Shown here one piece after another: positions 49,988 through 58,461 of a stretch of DNA of 64,000 nt (position 1 is its first letter; every line of letters begins with the position of its first letter). The translations under genes were made by a program, and so were the position numbers. The stretch comes from CAJQQY01 sp964564545 (lineage in GTDB: Bacteria; Bacteroidota; Bacteroidia; Chitinophagales; Saprospiraceae): contig CAZMBP010000023.1 of the NCBI GenBank assembly GCA_964564545.1, forward strand, positions 29,250 through 93,249, written 5' to 3'. Under the pieces are notes generated by a model. That model made no database searches, was not told the DNA's origin, and saw only the letters and a list, made by a program, of their open reading frames with translations.

Positions 49988-51172
49988 ATGAAGGATTATT
50001 TTAATTTTGAAAAAAACGTCGTCGAAATGAATTACAAAAAAGATTCAAATACCAATTTATCATATCTCTGGAAGCCTGTTTTGTTTGTCGCAGGATGGTT
50101 AATTATGTTGACTTCTTGCGCTTCAGAATCCAGTTCCAATTATCGCCCTCCTATGTCTGGAGCTATTGGAAAAACAAGCGAAATAGTCGTTGTTGCAGAT
50201 GATAATGTTTGGGAAGGAATGGCCGGTGATACTTTCCGTTATTATTTCCAATCAGCTTATTTGCTTTTACCACAACCAGAACCAATGTTTGATCTTCGGC
50301 ACTTGACTCCAGAGCAATTGAAAAATGATCGGATGTTGAGAGACCTAAGAACATTTGTTTTTTTAGGCAACTTTCAAGATGTACATTCTGAAACCAATAA
50401 AATTATTCAAAAAGATCTCGGCCCTGAAAAAGTTGACCGAGCTAAGTCAGATACAAAATTCCATACCGTGGTCGGACATAACAAATGGGCTAGAGGTCAA
50501 TTATTAACTTTTATTTTTGGTAATTCCCAACAAGCACTTTCTGAAAACATCAAAGCGAGTTTCCCAAATATTGCCAAGCGAGTTCATGATTTTGATCAAT
50601 CTCAAATAGGAAATTTCACTTATCTCAAAGGCCGAAACATCGGTGTAGAAAAAAAGATAAAAGAAAAGATGGGTGCCGAAATGAAAATCCCACAGGAGTA
50701 TATCGTAGCTATTGACTCTACAAATACCATTTGGTTGAGAAAAGAATCTTCGGATTTAAGCTCCAATATTTTTATCCACAAATTACCTTATACAAGTCAA
50801 GATCAGTTTACAAAAGAAGGAATTCGTAGTATCCGAGATAGCCTTGGGAAAAAACATGTTACTACGGATATTGATGGCGCCTACATGCGTACAAACGATG
50901 TTGATTTACCTATGTTTGCCATACCTATGGAAATTCATGGAAGTTATGCTGTTGAAGTTCGAGGCGTTTGGGATTTGGTAAATGACTTTATGGGAGGACC
51001 ATTTATTGGTTATTTAATTCATGATAAATCGACCAATCAACTACTTTATGTTGAAGGTTTCGTTCATGCGCCATCTACAACGAAGAGGAAATTTATGGAA
51101 AGGATTGAACACATTTTGCGAAATACAAAATTTGGAAATAATTCTGCCGCTGCTGTGAATTCTGAAGAATGA
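49988..51172 (+). CDS. DUF4837 family lipoprotein
   Basis: 394 aa; a second start at 50027 (MNYKKDSNTNLSYLW) gives a more normal signal length before the lipobox LTSC (Cys44 in the longer form). The conserved DUF4837 pattern includes GAIGKTSEIVVVADDNVWEG, VFLGNFQD, KWARGQLLTFIFGNSQQAL and MRTNDVDLPMFAIPMEIHGS, then EVRGVWDLVNDFMGGPFIG. This is a Bacteroidota-specific family of unknown function, predicted to be an envelope lipoprotein. It is a single gene ending at the hairpin 51190-51218. Confidence 0.9.
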   Translation: MKDYFNFEKNVVEMNYKKDSNTNLSYLWKPVLFVAGWLIMLTSCASESSSNYRPPMSGAIGKTSEIVVVADDNVWEGMAGDTFRYYFQSAYLLLPQPEPMFDLRHLTPEQLKNDRMLRDLRTFVFLGNFQDVHSETNKIIQKDLGPEKVDRAKSDTKFHTVVGHNKWARGQLLTFIFGNSQQALSENIKASFPNIAKRVHDFDQSQIGNFTYLKGRNIGVEKKIKEKMGAEMKIPQEYIVAIDSTNTIWLRKESSDLSSNIFIHKLPYTSQDQFTKEGIRSIRDSLGKKHVTTDIDGAYMRTNDVDLPMFAIPMEIHGSYAVEVRGVWDLVNDFMGGPFIGYLIHDKSTNQLLYVEGFVHAPSTTKRKFMERIEHILRNTKFGNNSAAAVNSEE

Positions 51173-51189
51173 TATTTAATACAAAACAG

Positions 51190-51218
51190 GTATCGGATAA
51201 CTTTAAGTTATCCGATAC
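51190..51218. terminator. Terminator-like perfect palindrome
   Basis: GTATCGGATAACTT with its complement (29 bp in total, one central base), 17 nt past the DUF4837 stop. It is followed by TTAAAC, so the T-run is weak. Confidence 0.6.
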
Positions 51219-51378
51219 TTAAACTTGGCTAAATTCTCCCACTAATCACCCACCATCATTACTAAGAAAAGTGAATCCATTCATCCTGATGTTTTCATTT
51301 TGACTTCCACCCAACTTTTTAAAAATAAAAGACAGTCTATCTTTATGACAAAGCTTTTTTTTTTTTGAAAAAAAAATC

Positions 51379-52740
51379 ATGAAACATCTATTCTCCCTTT
51401 TGCTTTTAACTATTCCTTTCGTAGCCTCCACTCAAGGCTGGGAAACTACTATTCCTTACTCTCAAGAAGTATTAACCATGGGGATAGAAGTGCATCCAAC
51501 TATTGATGGAGGTTTTGTCATTGCTGGAGAAATGGATTTTCCAACAGGAGCAATTCGTCATAATATTAGGTTTGCCAAAACTGATTCGCTTGGGAATATC
51601 CTTTGGGAACATAATTATAAGGCAGGCGAAATTAATGATGAGAATGTTGTTTTCTTAGAGGAATTACCTGATGGTGATTTTATCATTGGAGGAAATCAAT
51701 TCTCCATTCCATATGCTATGAGAACTGATTCCGAAGGGGAAGTAATTTGGGAAAAAACTTTTGATGCAGATACTTCTAGATATATTTTTGGAGGAGTCAC
51801 CACCTTAGATGGTAATTTTATGTTGACTGGAATTACAATGCCTAACTTCCCTCAAATAAAAGGATTACATGTAATGAAATCAACCATCAATGGTGATTTA
51901 CTCTGGAAAAGGTATTATACTTTTTCTGAACATATTTTTGAATCATACATTGGTGCTACAGATGATGGAGGTGCGATTGTAGTTGGAACAGTTGGAAATG
52001 TGTTGACTCTTTTCAAACTCGATATTAGTGGGAATATGGAGTGGCAACAATCTTACAACTTTTCAAGTTCGGAGGATGGTTATGTAGTAAAACAAACACC
52101 GGATGGAGGTTATATTGTAGGTGGTCGATCAGTTGGTATTGGAGATGTTTTTCCTTTGGTTTTTAAAACAGATTCATTAGGTAATGGAGAATGGATAAAA
52201 AGTATAACTCTTGAAAATATTGATAATGTTTCTGATATCATTATACGCGATGATGGAGGTTATACTATTGTGGGTGACATTCTTCATTTTTGGGCAGCTG
52301 CTAATAATGGTTATATTATGGAATTAGATGAAGATGGAGAAACTACTTGGTATCAAAACTTTAATTCTTCAGACCAGAAAATATCAGCAATTGAGCCAAC
52401 TCCCGATGGAGGTTATATCTTAGCTGGGCAAGCTCCTGATGGCATGTTATTAAAAAAAATCGGTGGAACGATTACTTCTCAAAAAGAAATTCACAACATA
52501 TCTGCTATTGAAGTTTTTCCAAATCCAATGAATGCTCAAACTAACTTCAAAATCGAAAGTTCTAATCTTAAAAATACCTCACTCCAAGTTTTTGACGTGA
52601 TGGGAAAAATGGTTCGCGAGGAAATGCACACTAACTCTACTTTTACTTTTTATAAAAAAAACCTTTCTAGCGGTATTTATTTTTATAAAATTAAAAATGG
52701 AAATGTATTGTTAGGAAATGGAAAATTGGTGATTGACTAA
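51379..52740 (+). CDS. Secreted repeat protein with T9SS type A sorting domain
   Basis: 453 aa. The signal peptide MKHLFSLLLLTIPFVASTQ is followed by about seven repeats of the form x-DGG-[FY]-x(2)-G (TIDGGFVIAGEMDF, TDDGGAIVVGTVGN, TPDGGYIVGGRSVG, RDDGGYTIVGDILH, TPDGGYILAGQAPD). Tryptophan/lysine strands (ILWEHNYK, VIWEKTFD, NMEWQQSYN) alternate with them, suggesting a beta-propeller-like fold. The C-terminal 75 residues are a T9SS sorting domain (IEVFPNPMNAQTNFKI, VFDVMGKMVREE, LSSGIYFYKI). It is exported across the outer membrane by T9SS and probably surface-attached; its ligand is unknown. A T-run/A-run hairpin immediately precedes the ATG. Confidence 0.88.
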   Translation: MKHLFSLLLLTIPFVASTQGWETTIPYSQEVLTMGIEVHPTIDGGFVIAGEMDFPTGAIRHNIRFAKTDSLGNILWEHNYKAGEINDENVVFLEELPDGDFIIGGNQFSIPYAMRTDSEGEVIWEKTFDADTSRYIFGGVTTLDGNFMLTGITMPNFPQIKGLHVMKSTINGDLLWKRYYTFSEHIFESYIGATDDGGAIVVGTVGNVLTLFKLDISGNMEWQQSYNFSSSEDGYVVKQTPDGGYIVGGRSVGIGDVFPLVFKTDSLGNGEWIKSITLENIDNVSDIIIRDDGGYTIVGDILHFWAAANNGYIMELDEDGETTWYQNFNSSDQKISAIEPTPDGGYILAGQAPDGMLLKKIGGTITSQKEIHNISAIEVFPNPMNAQTNFKIESSNLKNTSLQVFDVMGKMVREEMHTNSTFTFYKKNLSSGIYFYKIKNGNVLLGNGKLVID

Positions 52741-52922
52741 TATACTGTACTTATTCATATGCTGACTCGAGATCGAATGCCCGCAATTAGAACAACTATT
52801 TTTTTTGAAAAAAACCCATAATTTAAAGAATACTCCTGCGAATATTATAATTTTGCCTGCGAAAAATAGATGTACCAAGGTGATACAGGTTTTAGCCTTT
52901 ATCATTGTATTAAAAAAAAGAT

Positions 52923-54230
52923 ATGCAAGAATCATTTGAAGTTACGGGGGGTATTTCACTCAAAGGAACGCTCACTCCTCAAGGAGCAAAAAACGAGGCA
53001 TTACAAGTACTATGCGCAGTACTTTTAACTAAAGAAAAAGTGACGATCAGTAATGTTCCAAATATATTGGACGTACGAAAATTGTTGAGTTTACTGAAAG
53101 GTTTAGGCGTGAAAGTTAGAAAAATCAGAGCCAATACTTATAACTTTCAAGCAGACGAAATCGATTTAGATTTTTATCATTCTGATGAATTTCAAAAAGA
53201 TGCAAAAAAAATTCGAGGTTCAGTCATGTTGATTGCGCCTTTGCTCGCTCGATTTGGTAGAGCAAGTTTACCTAAGCCCGGTGGTGATAAAATTGGTCGC
53301 CGAAGATTAGATACTCACCTTTTAGGTTTTCAAAAACTTGGCGCAAAATTTAAATATGAAGGAGAGAAGTTTTTCCTCGAAGCCAAAAGATTAAAAGGTG
53401 CTTACTTGCTCATGGATGAAATTTCTGTGACAGGAACTGCTAATATAGTTATGGCTGCAGCTTTAGCAAAAGGAACAACCACCATTTACAATGCTGCCTG
53501 CGAACCATATTTGCAACAACTTTGCAGAATGCTCAATGACATGGGCGCAAATATTTCTGGTATTGGTTCTAACCTTTTGACAATCGAAGGAGTCGAAGAA
53601 TTAGGTGGAACGAAACATCGAATCTTACCAGATATGATTGAGATTGGAAGTTTTATTGGGCTAGCGGCAATGACTCAATCTGAAATTACGATCAAAGACT
53701 GCCGCGTCGATCAATTAGGAAATACACTTTCTGTTTTCAAAAAATTAGGTGTCAAATTTAAAGTTAAAGGCGACGACATTTTTGTTCCAAAACAAAAATC
53801 TTATAAAATTCAAAGTTTTATTGATGGCTCTATCATGACCATTTATGATGCACCATGGCCTGGATTTACACCTGATTTAGTTTCGATTATTTTAGTGATG
53901 GCAACGCAAGCAAATGGAAGTGTTTTGATTCATCAAAAAATGTTTGAAAGTAGATTATTTTTTGTCGATAAATTAATTGACATGGGCGCTCAGCTTATTC
54001 TTTGTGATCCGCATCGCGCTACTGTGATTGGATTGAATCGAAAATCTCAATTGCGAGGCATCGAAATGACCTCACCTGATATTCGTGCAGGAGTAGCACT
54101 TTTGATAGCTGCACTTTCTGCAAAAGGAAAAAGTACTATTCATAATATCCATCAAATTGATCGTGGGTATGAAGATATTGATAAAAGATTGAATGCAATT
54201 GGTGCTAAAATTAAAAGAGTAAAAAGTTAG
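52923..54230 (+). CDS. murA: UDP-N-acetylglucosamine 1-carboxyvinyltransferase with Asp in place of the catalytic Cys
   Basis: 435 aa, full length. Substrate-binding GAKNEALQ (Lys/Asn pair near 23-24) and KIRGSVMLIAPLLARFG are present. The catalytic loop reads SLPKPGGDKIGRRRLDTHLL, so the residue equivalent to E. coli Cys115 is Asp122 (codon 53286-53288). MurA adds enolpyruvate from PEP to UDP-GlcNAc, the first committed step of peptidoglycan synthesis. Cys-to-Asp variants are active in other bacteria and are not alkylated by fosfomycin, so intrinsic resistance is expected. C-terminal motifs such as PDMIEIGSFIGLAAM and SPDIRAGVALLIAAL are normal. The GT2 gene lies 105 bp downstream, after a hairpin. 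Confidence 0.96.
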   Translation: MQESFEVTGGISLKGTLTPQGAKNEALQVLCAVLLTKEKVTISNVPNILDVRKLLSLLKGLGVKVRKIRANTYNFQADEIDLDFYHSDEFQKDAKKIRGSVMLIAPLLARFGRASLPKPGGDKIGRRRLDTHLLGFQKLGAKFKYEGEKFFLEAKRLKGAYLLMDEISVTGTANIVMAAALAKGTTTIYNAACEPYLQQLCRMLNDMGANISGIGSNLLTIEGVEELGGTKHRILPDMIEIGSFIGLAAMTQSEITIKDCRVDQLGNTLSVFKKLGVKFKVKGDDIFVPKQKSYKIQSFIDGSIMTIYDAPWPGFTPDLVSIILVMATQANGSVLIHQKMFESRLFFVDKLIDMGAQLILCDPHRATVIGLNRKSQLRGIEMTSPDIRAGVALLIAALSAKGKSTIHNIHQIDRGYEDIDKRLNAIGAKIKRVKS

Positions 54231-54247
54231 ATATAATAACTGTTTCG

Positions 54248-54306
54248 ACTGTTTTGCTTCGCAACTGGTAAACTGTTTGGTTGGACAGTTGCGAGGCAAA
54301 AACAGT
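54248..54306 (+). repeat. Inverted repeat of the GTTTTGCTTCGC family, copy 2
   Basis: Arms ACTGTTTTGCTTCGCAACTG (54248-54267) and the complement of ACTGTTTTTGCCTCGCAACTG (54286-54306). There is one bulge and one pair that is G-U in plus-strand RNA. It is related to 46381-46477 and sits between murA and the GT2 gene. Confidence 0.8.
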
Positions 54307-54335
54307 TCAGCAGTAAAAACAGTAGAACAAATAAG

Positions 54336-55265
54336 ATGGATATATCTGTAATCATTCCTGTTTTTAACGAAGAGAAAAATATTCAAAATTTGTATGATCG
54401 ACTTTCGCAGGTCATGCAAAATTTAAATGTTTCCTACGAGTTAATTTTTGTCAATGACGGTAGCAAAGATGCTTCGATTGGTTTGATTAAAGTTTTATCT
54501 AAAAAACACTCAGAAGTTAAATTCATTGACTTTAGCCGAAATTTCGGACATCAAATTGCCGTTACTGCAGGCCTTGACAAAACTAGCGGAGACGCAGTAG
54601 TAATCATCGATGCAGACCTCCAAGATCCCCCAGAGTTGATTGCAGAAATGTATCAAAAACGAAACGAAGGTTTTGAAGTAATTTATGCGAAAAGGAACAA
54701 CCGAAAAGGGGAAAGTTTTTTAAAACTATTAACTGCCAAAGCTTTCTATCGAATTTTAGCAAAAATGACTGCAATTTCTATCCCTGTGGATACCGGTGAT
54801 TTCAGAATGATTGATAAAAAAATTGTGGAAGTTTTGCGAGAGATGCCTGAGAAAAGCAAGTACCTCCGAGGACAAATTTCATGGGTTGGATTTAACCAAA
54901 CCTACGTTGAATATGAGCGCCAAGAGCGCCAAGCAGGTGCCACCGGTTATACTTATCGAAAGATGTTGCGCTTTGCTCTTGATGGGATTACTGCCTTTTC
55001 TGATGTACCTTTGAAAGTCGTGACTTACTTTGGTTTTATGGTTTCGATTATTGCTTTTTTTGTTGCGATTTATGCATTATTTGCCAAATTTGTTTGGGAA
55101 AACTCTGTTCCAGGCTGGACCTCATTAATGATTGCTATTCTGTTTATTGGAGGAATTCAAATGATCGCGATAGGAATTATTGGTGAATATTTGAGTCGAA
55201 TGAATCATAATATTCGCAATCGGCCACTATATATTATTCGAGATTCTAATATAGAAGAAGACTAA
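54336..55265 (+). CDS. Family 2 glycosyltransferase with two C-terminal membrane helices (polyprenyl-phosphate type)
   Basis: 309 aa. The GT-A domain (about 1-225) includes ISVIIPVFNEEKNI, FVNDGSKDAS, the DxD-like metal site VVIIDADLQDPPEL and SIPVDTGDFRMIDKKIV. Two membrane helices follow (about 233-257 and 266-292), ending in YLSRMNHNIRNRPLY. This architecture matches GtrB/DPMS-like enzymes that make polyprenyl-phosphate-linked sugars at the inner membrane. Such donors would suit the GT39-like proteins encoded elsewhere in the window (37541-39037 and 57001-58461). The particular sugar is unknown. Confidence 0.92.
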   Translation: MDISVIIPVFNEEKNIQNLYDRLSQVMQNLNVSYELIFVNDGSKDASIGLIKVLSKKHSEVKFIDFSRNFGHQIAVTAGLDKTSGDAVVIIDADLQDPPELIAEMYQKRNEGFEVIYAKRNNRKGESFLKLLTAKAFYRILAKMTAISIPVDTGDFRMIDKKIVEVLREMPEKSKYLRGQISWVGFNQTYVEYERQERQAGATGYTYRKMLRFALDGITAFSDVPLKVVTYFGFMVSIIAFFVAIYALFAKFVWENSVPGWTSLMIAILFIGGIQMIAIGIIGEYLSRMNHNIRNRPLYIIRDSNIEED

Positions 55266-55448
55266 TTTTATTTAGCTTTTTTATTTCAATTATCCCTTCT
55301 TATCACCTTTCTATTCCCTTAAAAAATAACTGGAATAACCTTTGTATTATAACATACTACCACCTATAAATTTCCAAATACTCCCCTTTACTAATCCCCT
55401 ATTCTATAGATATTCAATATCAAACCAGAATAATTAACTTTTTTTTAT

Positions 55449-55465
55449 TTGTAATATTATTACAA
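55449..55465. promoter_or_regulatory. 17-bp perfect palindrome upstream of the response regulator gene
   Basis: TTGTAATATTATTACAA is fully self-complementary around its central T and lies 39 nt before the ATG at 55504, a position suitable for a dimeric repressor. AT-rich composition makes chance occurrence plausible. Confidence 0.4.
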
Positions 55466-55503
55466 TAAAAATTAATCAAGTAATTAAATAAAATATCCGC
55501 TCC

Positions 55504-55938
55504 ATGAAACGAGTAAGACAAATTCTCATCGCTGAAGACAATCTAGCCGACTTGGAATTAATCAAATCTGCTTTTGAAGAAATAAACCTTTATACTGAAA
55601 TAACTATCGTCAAAGACGGTCAGGAATTGTTAGATTTTTTTGAAAGAGACAATATAGAGGATTTAGGATTAGTTCTTTTAGATCTTAATCTACCTAAAAT
55701 TGATGGAATGGATATCCTGAAGAAATTTTATACAGATGACGTTTTGAAAAAAATTCCAATCGTTGTTTTCACTTCTTCAAATGATTATGATAAAATAATT
55801 ACTTGCTACGAATATGGAGCTAATGCTTGCATCAAAAAACCAGATGATATTACTGAATTCAGTAAAATTATTCGAGCAACCACTAACTTTTGGTTAGAAA
55901 TAAATGTTCTGCCTAGCTTTAAAGCTGCTATTATATAA
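55504..55938 (+). CDS. Single-domain response regulator (Rcp1-like)
   Basis: 144 aa, receiver domain only. The acidic pocket is Glu11/Asp12 (LIAEDNLAD), the phosphoacceptor Asp60 (LVLLDLNLPKIDG), the switch Thr in VVFTSSND and Lys in ACIKKPDD. There is no output domain. Family members of this type (Rcp1/CheY-like) are usually phosphorylated by phytochrome or PAS histidine kinases and act by protein-protein contact. No kinase is adjacent, so the partner is an orphan elsewhere. The gene ends at the bidirectional terminator 55957-55998. Confidence 0.92.
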   Translation: MKRVRQILIAEDNLADLELIKSAFEEINLYTEITIVKDGQELLDFFERDNIEDLGLVLLDLNLPKIDGMDILKKFYTDDVLKKIPIVVFTSSNDYDKIITCYEYGANACIKKPDDITEFSKIIRATTNFWLEINVLPSFKAAII

Positions 55939-55956
55939 TTTTCTTTTCAAGAAAAA

Positions 55957-55998
55957 ATAAAAGGGTTGTTAGTTCTAAAGAATTAACAACCCTTTTAT
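55957..55998. terminator. Bidirectional intrinsic terminator
   Basis: Perfect 15-bp stem ATAAAAGGGTTGTTA with its complement, partly continuing into the loop, with a T-run on the plus side. The right arm overlaps the TAA stop codon of queG on the minus strand, so the two convergent genes share it. Confidence 0.9.
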
Positions 55999-56921
55999 TT
56001 TTTGAGAAAATCAATATTCCTTTTTAATCCTTCAAATTTAGTTCTTTTCACCGCTGACTTCCTGAAGATTTTTTGAAAAACTTCCTTGGTAATTTCTTCC
56101 CAATCTTCTCTTTTCATGGTTAATAAATCAGGGTGTGGATCAAATTCAGGTTCATTATGTTTTTTGGAAAAACGATTCCATGGACACACATCCTGACAAA
56201 TATCACAGCCAAACATCCAGTCCTCAAACTTCCCCTTATAACTTTCAGGAATGGACTCTTTCAGTTCAATCGTAAAATAGGAAATACATTTACTTCCATC
56301 CAAAATATATCCTTCAGGTGAAATTGCTTCCGTCGGACAAGCATCAATACATCGAGTACAACGCCCACAATAATCTTTAATCGGCCCGTCCGATTCTAAT
56401 TCTAAATCAAGAATCAATTCCGCCAAAAAAAAGAAAGATCCTTGCTTGGGATGAATCAATAAGGAGTTTTTCCCAATCCATCCAAGTCCACTTCGTTTCG
56501 CCCAATCTCTCTCTAAAACAGGTGCAGAATCTACAAAACATCTCCCGTCCACTTCTCCAATTTCAGTTCGAAGAATTTCTAGAAATGTCTTTAATTTACG
56601 CTTAATCACAAAATGATAATCTTTTCCGTACGCATATTTTGCCAATTTTGGAGCGGTAGAATCTTCTTGTTGCTCAGCAGGGAAGTAATTATACAATAAC
56701 GTAATTACCGATTTTGAACCTTCAACTAATTTGGTCGGATCTGTTCTTTTTTCAAAATGGTTTTCCATGTATTGCATTTTTCCATGCATTCCGCTCTTTA
56801 ACCACTTTTCAAGATTTCTAGATTCTTCTTCCATCTTTTCTGCTTTAGCAATTCCCACAAATTCAAAGCCTAGGCTATAGGCAGTCTCTTTAACCAACTG
56901 TGTTCGACTTTGAATATTCAT
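55995..56921 (-). CDS. queG: Epoxyqueuosine reductase
   Basis: 308 aa. The N-terminal cobalamin-binding reductase domain includes LGFEFVGIAKAEKMEEE, GRCFVDSAPVLERDWAKRSG and LGWIGKNSLLIHPKQGS. Two 4Fe-4S motifs follow: CGRCTRCIDACPTEAI and CDICQDVCPWNRF. It reduces epoxyqueuosine to queuosine, the last step of making the modified base at position 34 of GUN-anticodon tRNAs (Asp, Asn, His, Tyr), in the cytoplasm. The length is slightly below that of E. coli QueG, which has a C-terminal HEAT-like part; the shorter form is common. No other queuosine genes are adjacent. Confidence 0.95.
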   Translation of the reverse strand: MNIQSRTQLVKETAYSLGFEFVGIAKAEKMEEESRNLEKWLKSGMHGKMQYMENHFEKRTDPTKLVEGSKSVITLLYNYFPAEQQEDSTAPKLAKYAYGKDYHFVIKRKLKTFLEILRTEIGEVDGRCFVDSAPVLERDWAKRSGLGWIGKNSLLIHPKQGSFFFLAELILDLELESDGPIKDYCGRCTRCIDACPTEAISPEGYILDGSKCISYFTIELKESIPESYKGKFEDWMFGCDICQDVCPWNRFSKKHNEPEFDPHPDLLTMKREDWEEITKEVFQKIFRKSAVKRTKFEGLKRNIDFLKK

Positions 56922-57000
56922 TTTGAAAAATCTATTTCTCGTTCATTCTTAGAATCCAAAAGTAATTGATATTTTGCAAAAAAATTAACCTAGAAAAATT

Positions 57001-58461
57001 TTGTCAAAAGATAAATTACATCAAATCATTTTTTGGATTGCAGGAATTCTGCTTCTCTCCTACTCGACTCTTCGAGCAGTAAAAGTTCCGATGACTATTG
57101 ATGAAGCAACTACGTTTTTAGTTTATGTCCAAATTCCTCTGAAGGATGTTTTTATCAACAATCCAGTCAACACCAATAATCATTTTTTAAATACTCTTTT
57201 GATTCGATTAAGCACTTGGATTTTGGGCGATTCTGACTTCTCTGTTCGGTTACCTGCTTTGATTGGACATCTTTTATACATTGTTTTTTCCTTTAAATTA
57301 CTTCGAGCTATTAGTAATCAAACCATCATAATTATTTGCGGAATTGTATTGTTACACCTCAATCCATACTTCATGGATTTCTTTGGATTAGCTCGTGGTT
57401 ATAGTTTAAGTTTGGGATTAATGATGGCTAGTATGTACTATTTGTATCGATATATTGAGGAAAGGAAAAATAAATATATCAATTGGTCATTTGTTTTTGC
57501 AGGACTTTCAGTTTACAGTATTCTAATTGCATTGAATTATTTTTTAGCATTGATCGTCGCGTTTAATTTTATATTCCTTCTCGATTTTTTTAAAAATAAA
57601 ATAGATACTTCGTTTGTAATTTATTTTTTGAAAAAAAACACATCAGCGATTCTAACAAGTATTGTTCTGTTTGCACTTCTAGCCTATCCCATTTCAAGAG
57701 TTCGAGCTAACAATGAATTTTATGGAGAAAAAGGGAGTTTCTACAACGATACAATTCTCTCTTTAGTTAATCAAAGTCTTTTTGGGAAAAAATATTTCGG
57801 ACTAGATTTTCCTGAAGTTTTAGTTGGAATTGCAATTGTGACTTATTTAAGTGTAATAATTTATTCCAGTAAGAAACTTTTTTCAAAAAGAAATAACAAT
57901 ATATTCACGGGTGGTTTAGTCTTCGGAATTTTATTTACTATTACTTGCTGGAGTACAATTGCTCAGTTTCATTTATTGGATACTCCATTTCTAGCAGACC
58001 GAACTGCTCTGATTTATATTCCTCTTTTTTCTATTCTTCCAATTTTCTTTTTTAGCTTTTTTAATAAAAAGAAATGGCTTCAATTAGGACTTTGCTTAAT
58101 TCCTCTTTTCGCATATTCTTATCATTTCTCTAAATGCGCCAATACGTTTACTGTTCGAGAATGGTGGTTTGATACAAATACAAAAGATGTGATTACTTAT
58201 TTTTTGGAAAATGAAAGACCTGAAAAAAAAGTTACTTTCGGAATCCGAGCCTGGAATTCTCCCTCCTTTCACTATTATGAAAAAATATGGAAACTCGAAG
58301 AGCAAGTCGATATGATACGATTAGAACAACTTTCCAAAAATGAATTTTACGATTATTATTACATCGAAGAAAGTTGGTTTCCAGAAATTAGTATTGAGAA
58401 ATATGAGGTAGTGAAAAAATTTGATTCAAGAGTTTTGCTAAGATTAAAAATCGAAAACTAA
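57001..58461 (+). CDS. Polytopic membrane glycosyltransferase-like protein (GT39-type), TTG start
   Basis: 486 aa with about eleven membrane helices. No ATG precedes the first helix, and the TTG at 57001 (reads as SKDKLHQIIFWIAGILLL after the initiator) gives a complete N-terminus. The loop after helix 1 has the acidic pair PMTIDEATTFLVYVQIP, as in GT39/PMT-like enzymes, and VNTNNHFLNTLLIRLSTWIL resembles their loop 1. A small C-terminal soluble part (EEQVDMIRLEQLSKNEFYDY) follows the last helix. It probably uses a polyprenyl-linked sugar made by an enzyme such as the GT2 at 54336-55265. It overlaps the convergent helicase gene by 4 bp. Confidence 0.78.
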   Translation: MSKDKLHQIIFWIAGILLLSYSTLRAVKVPMTIDEATTFLVYVQIPLKDVFINNPVNTNNHFLNTLLIRLSTWILGDSDFSVRLPALIGHLLYIVFSFKLLRAISNQTIIIICGIVLLHLNPYFMDFFGLARGYSLSLGLMMASMYYLYRYIEERKNKYINWSFVFAGLSVYSILIALNYFLALIVAFNFIFLLDFFKNKIDTSFVIYFLKKNTSAILTSIVLFALLAYPISRVRANNEFYGEKGSFYNDTILSLVNQSLFGKKYFGLDFPEVLVGIAIVTYLSVIIYSSKKLFSKRNNNIFTGGLVFGILFTITCWSTIAQFHLLDTPFLADRTALIYIPLFSILPIFFFSFFNKKKWLQLGLCLIPLFAYSYHFSKCANTFTVREWWFDTNTKDVITYFLENERPEKKVTFGIRAWNSPSFHYYEKIWKLEEQVDMIRLEQLSKNEFYDYYYIEESWFPEISIEKYEVVKKFDSRVLLRLKIEN

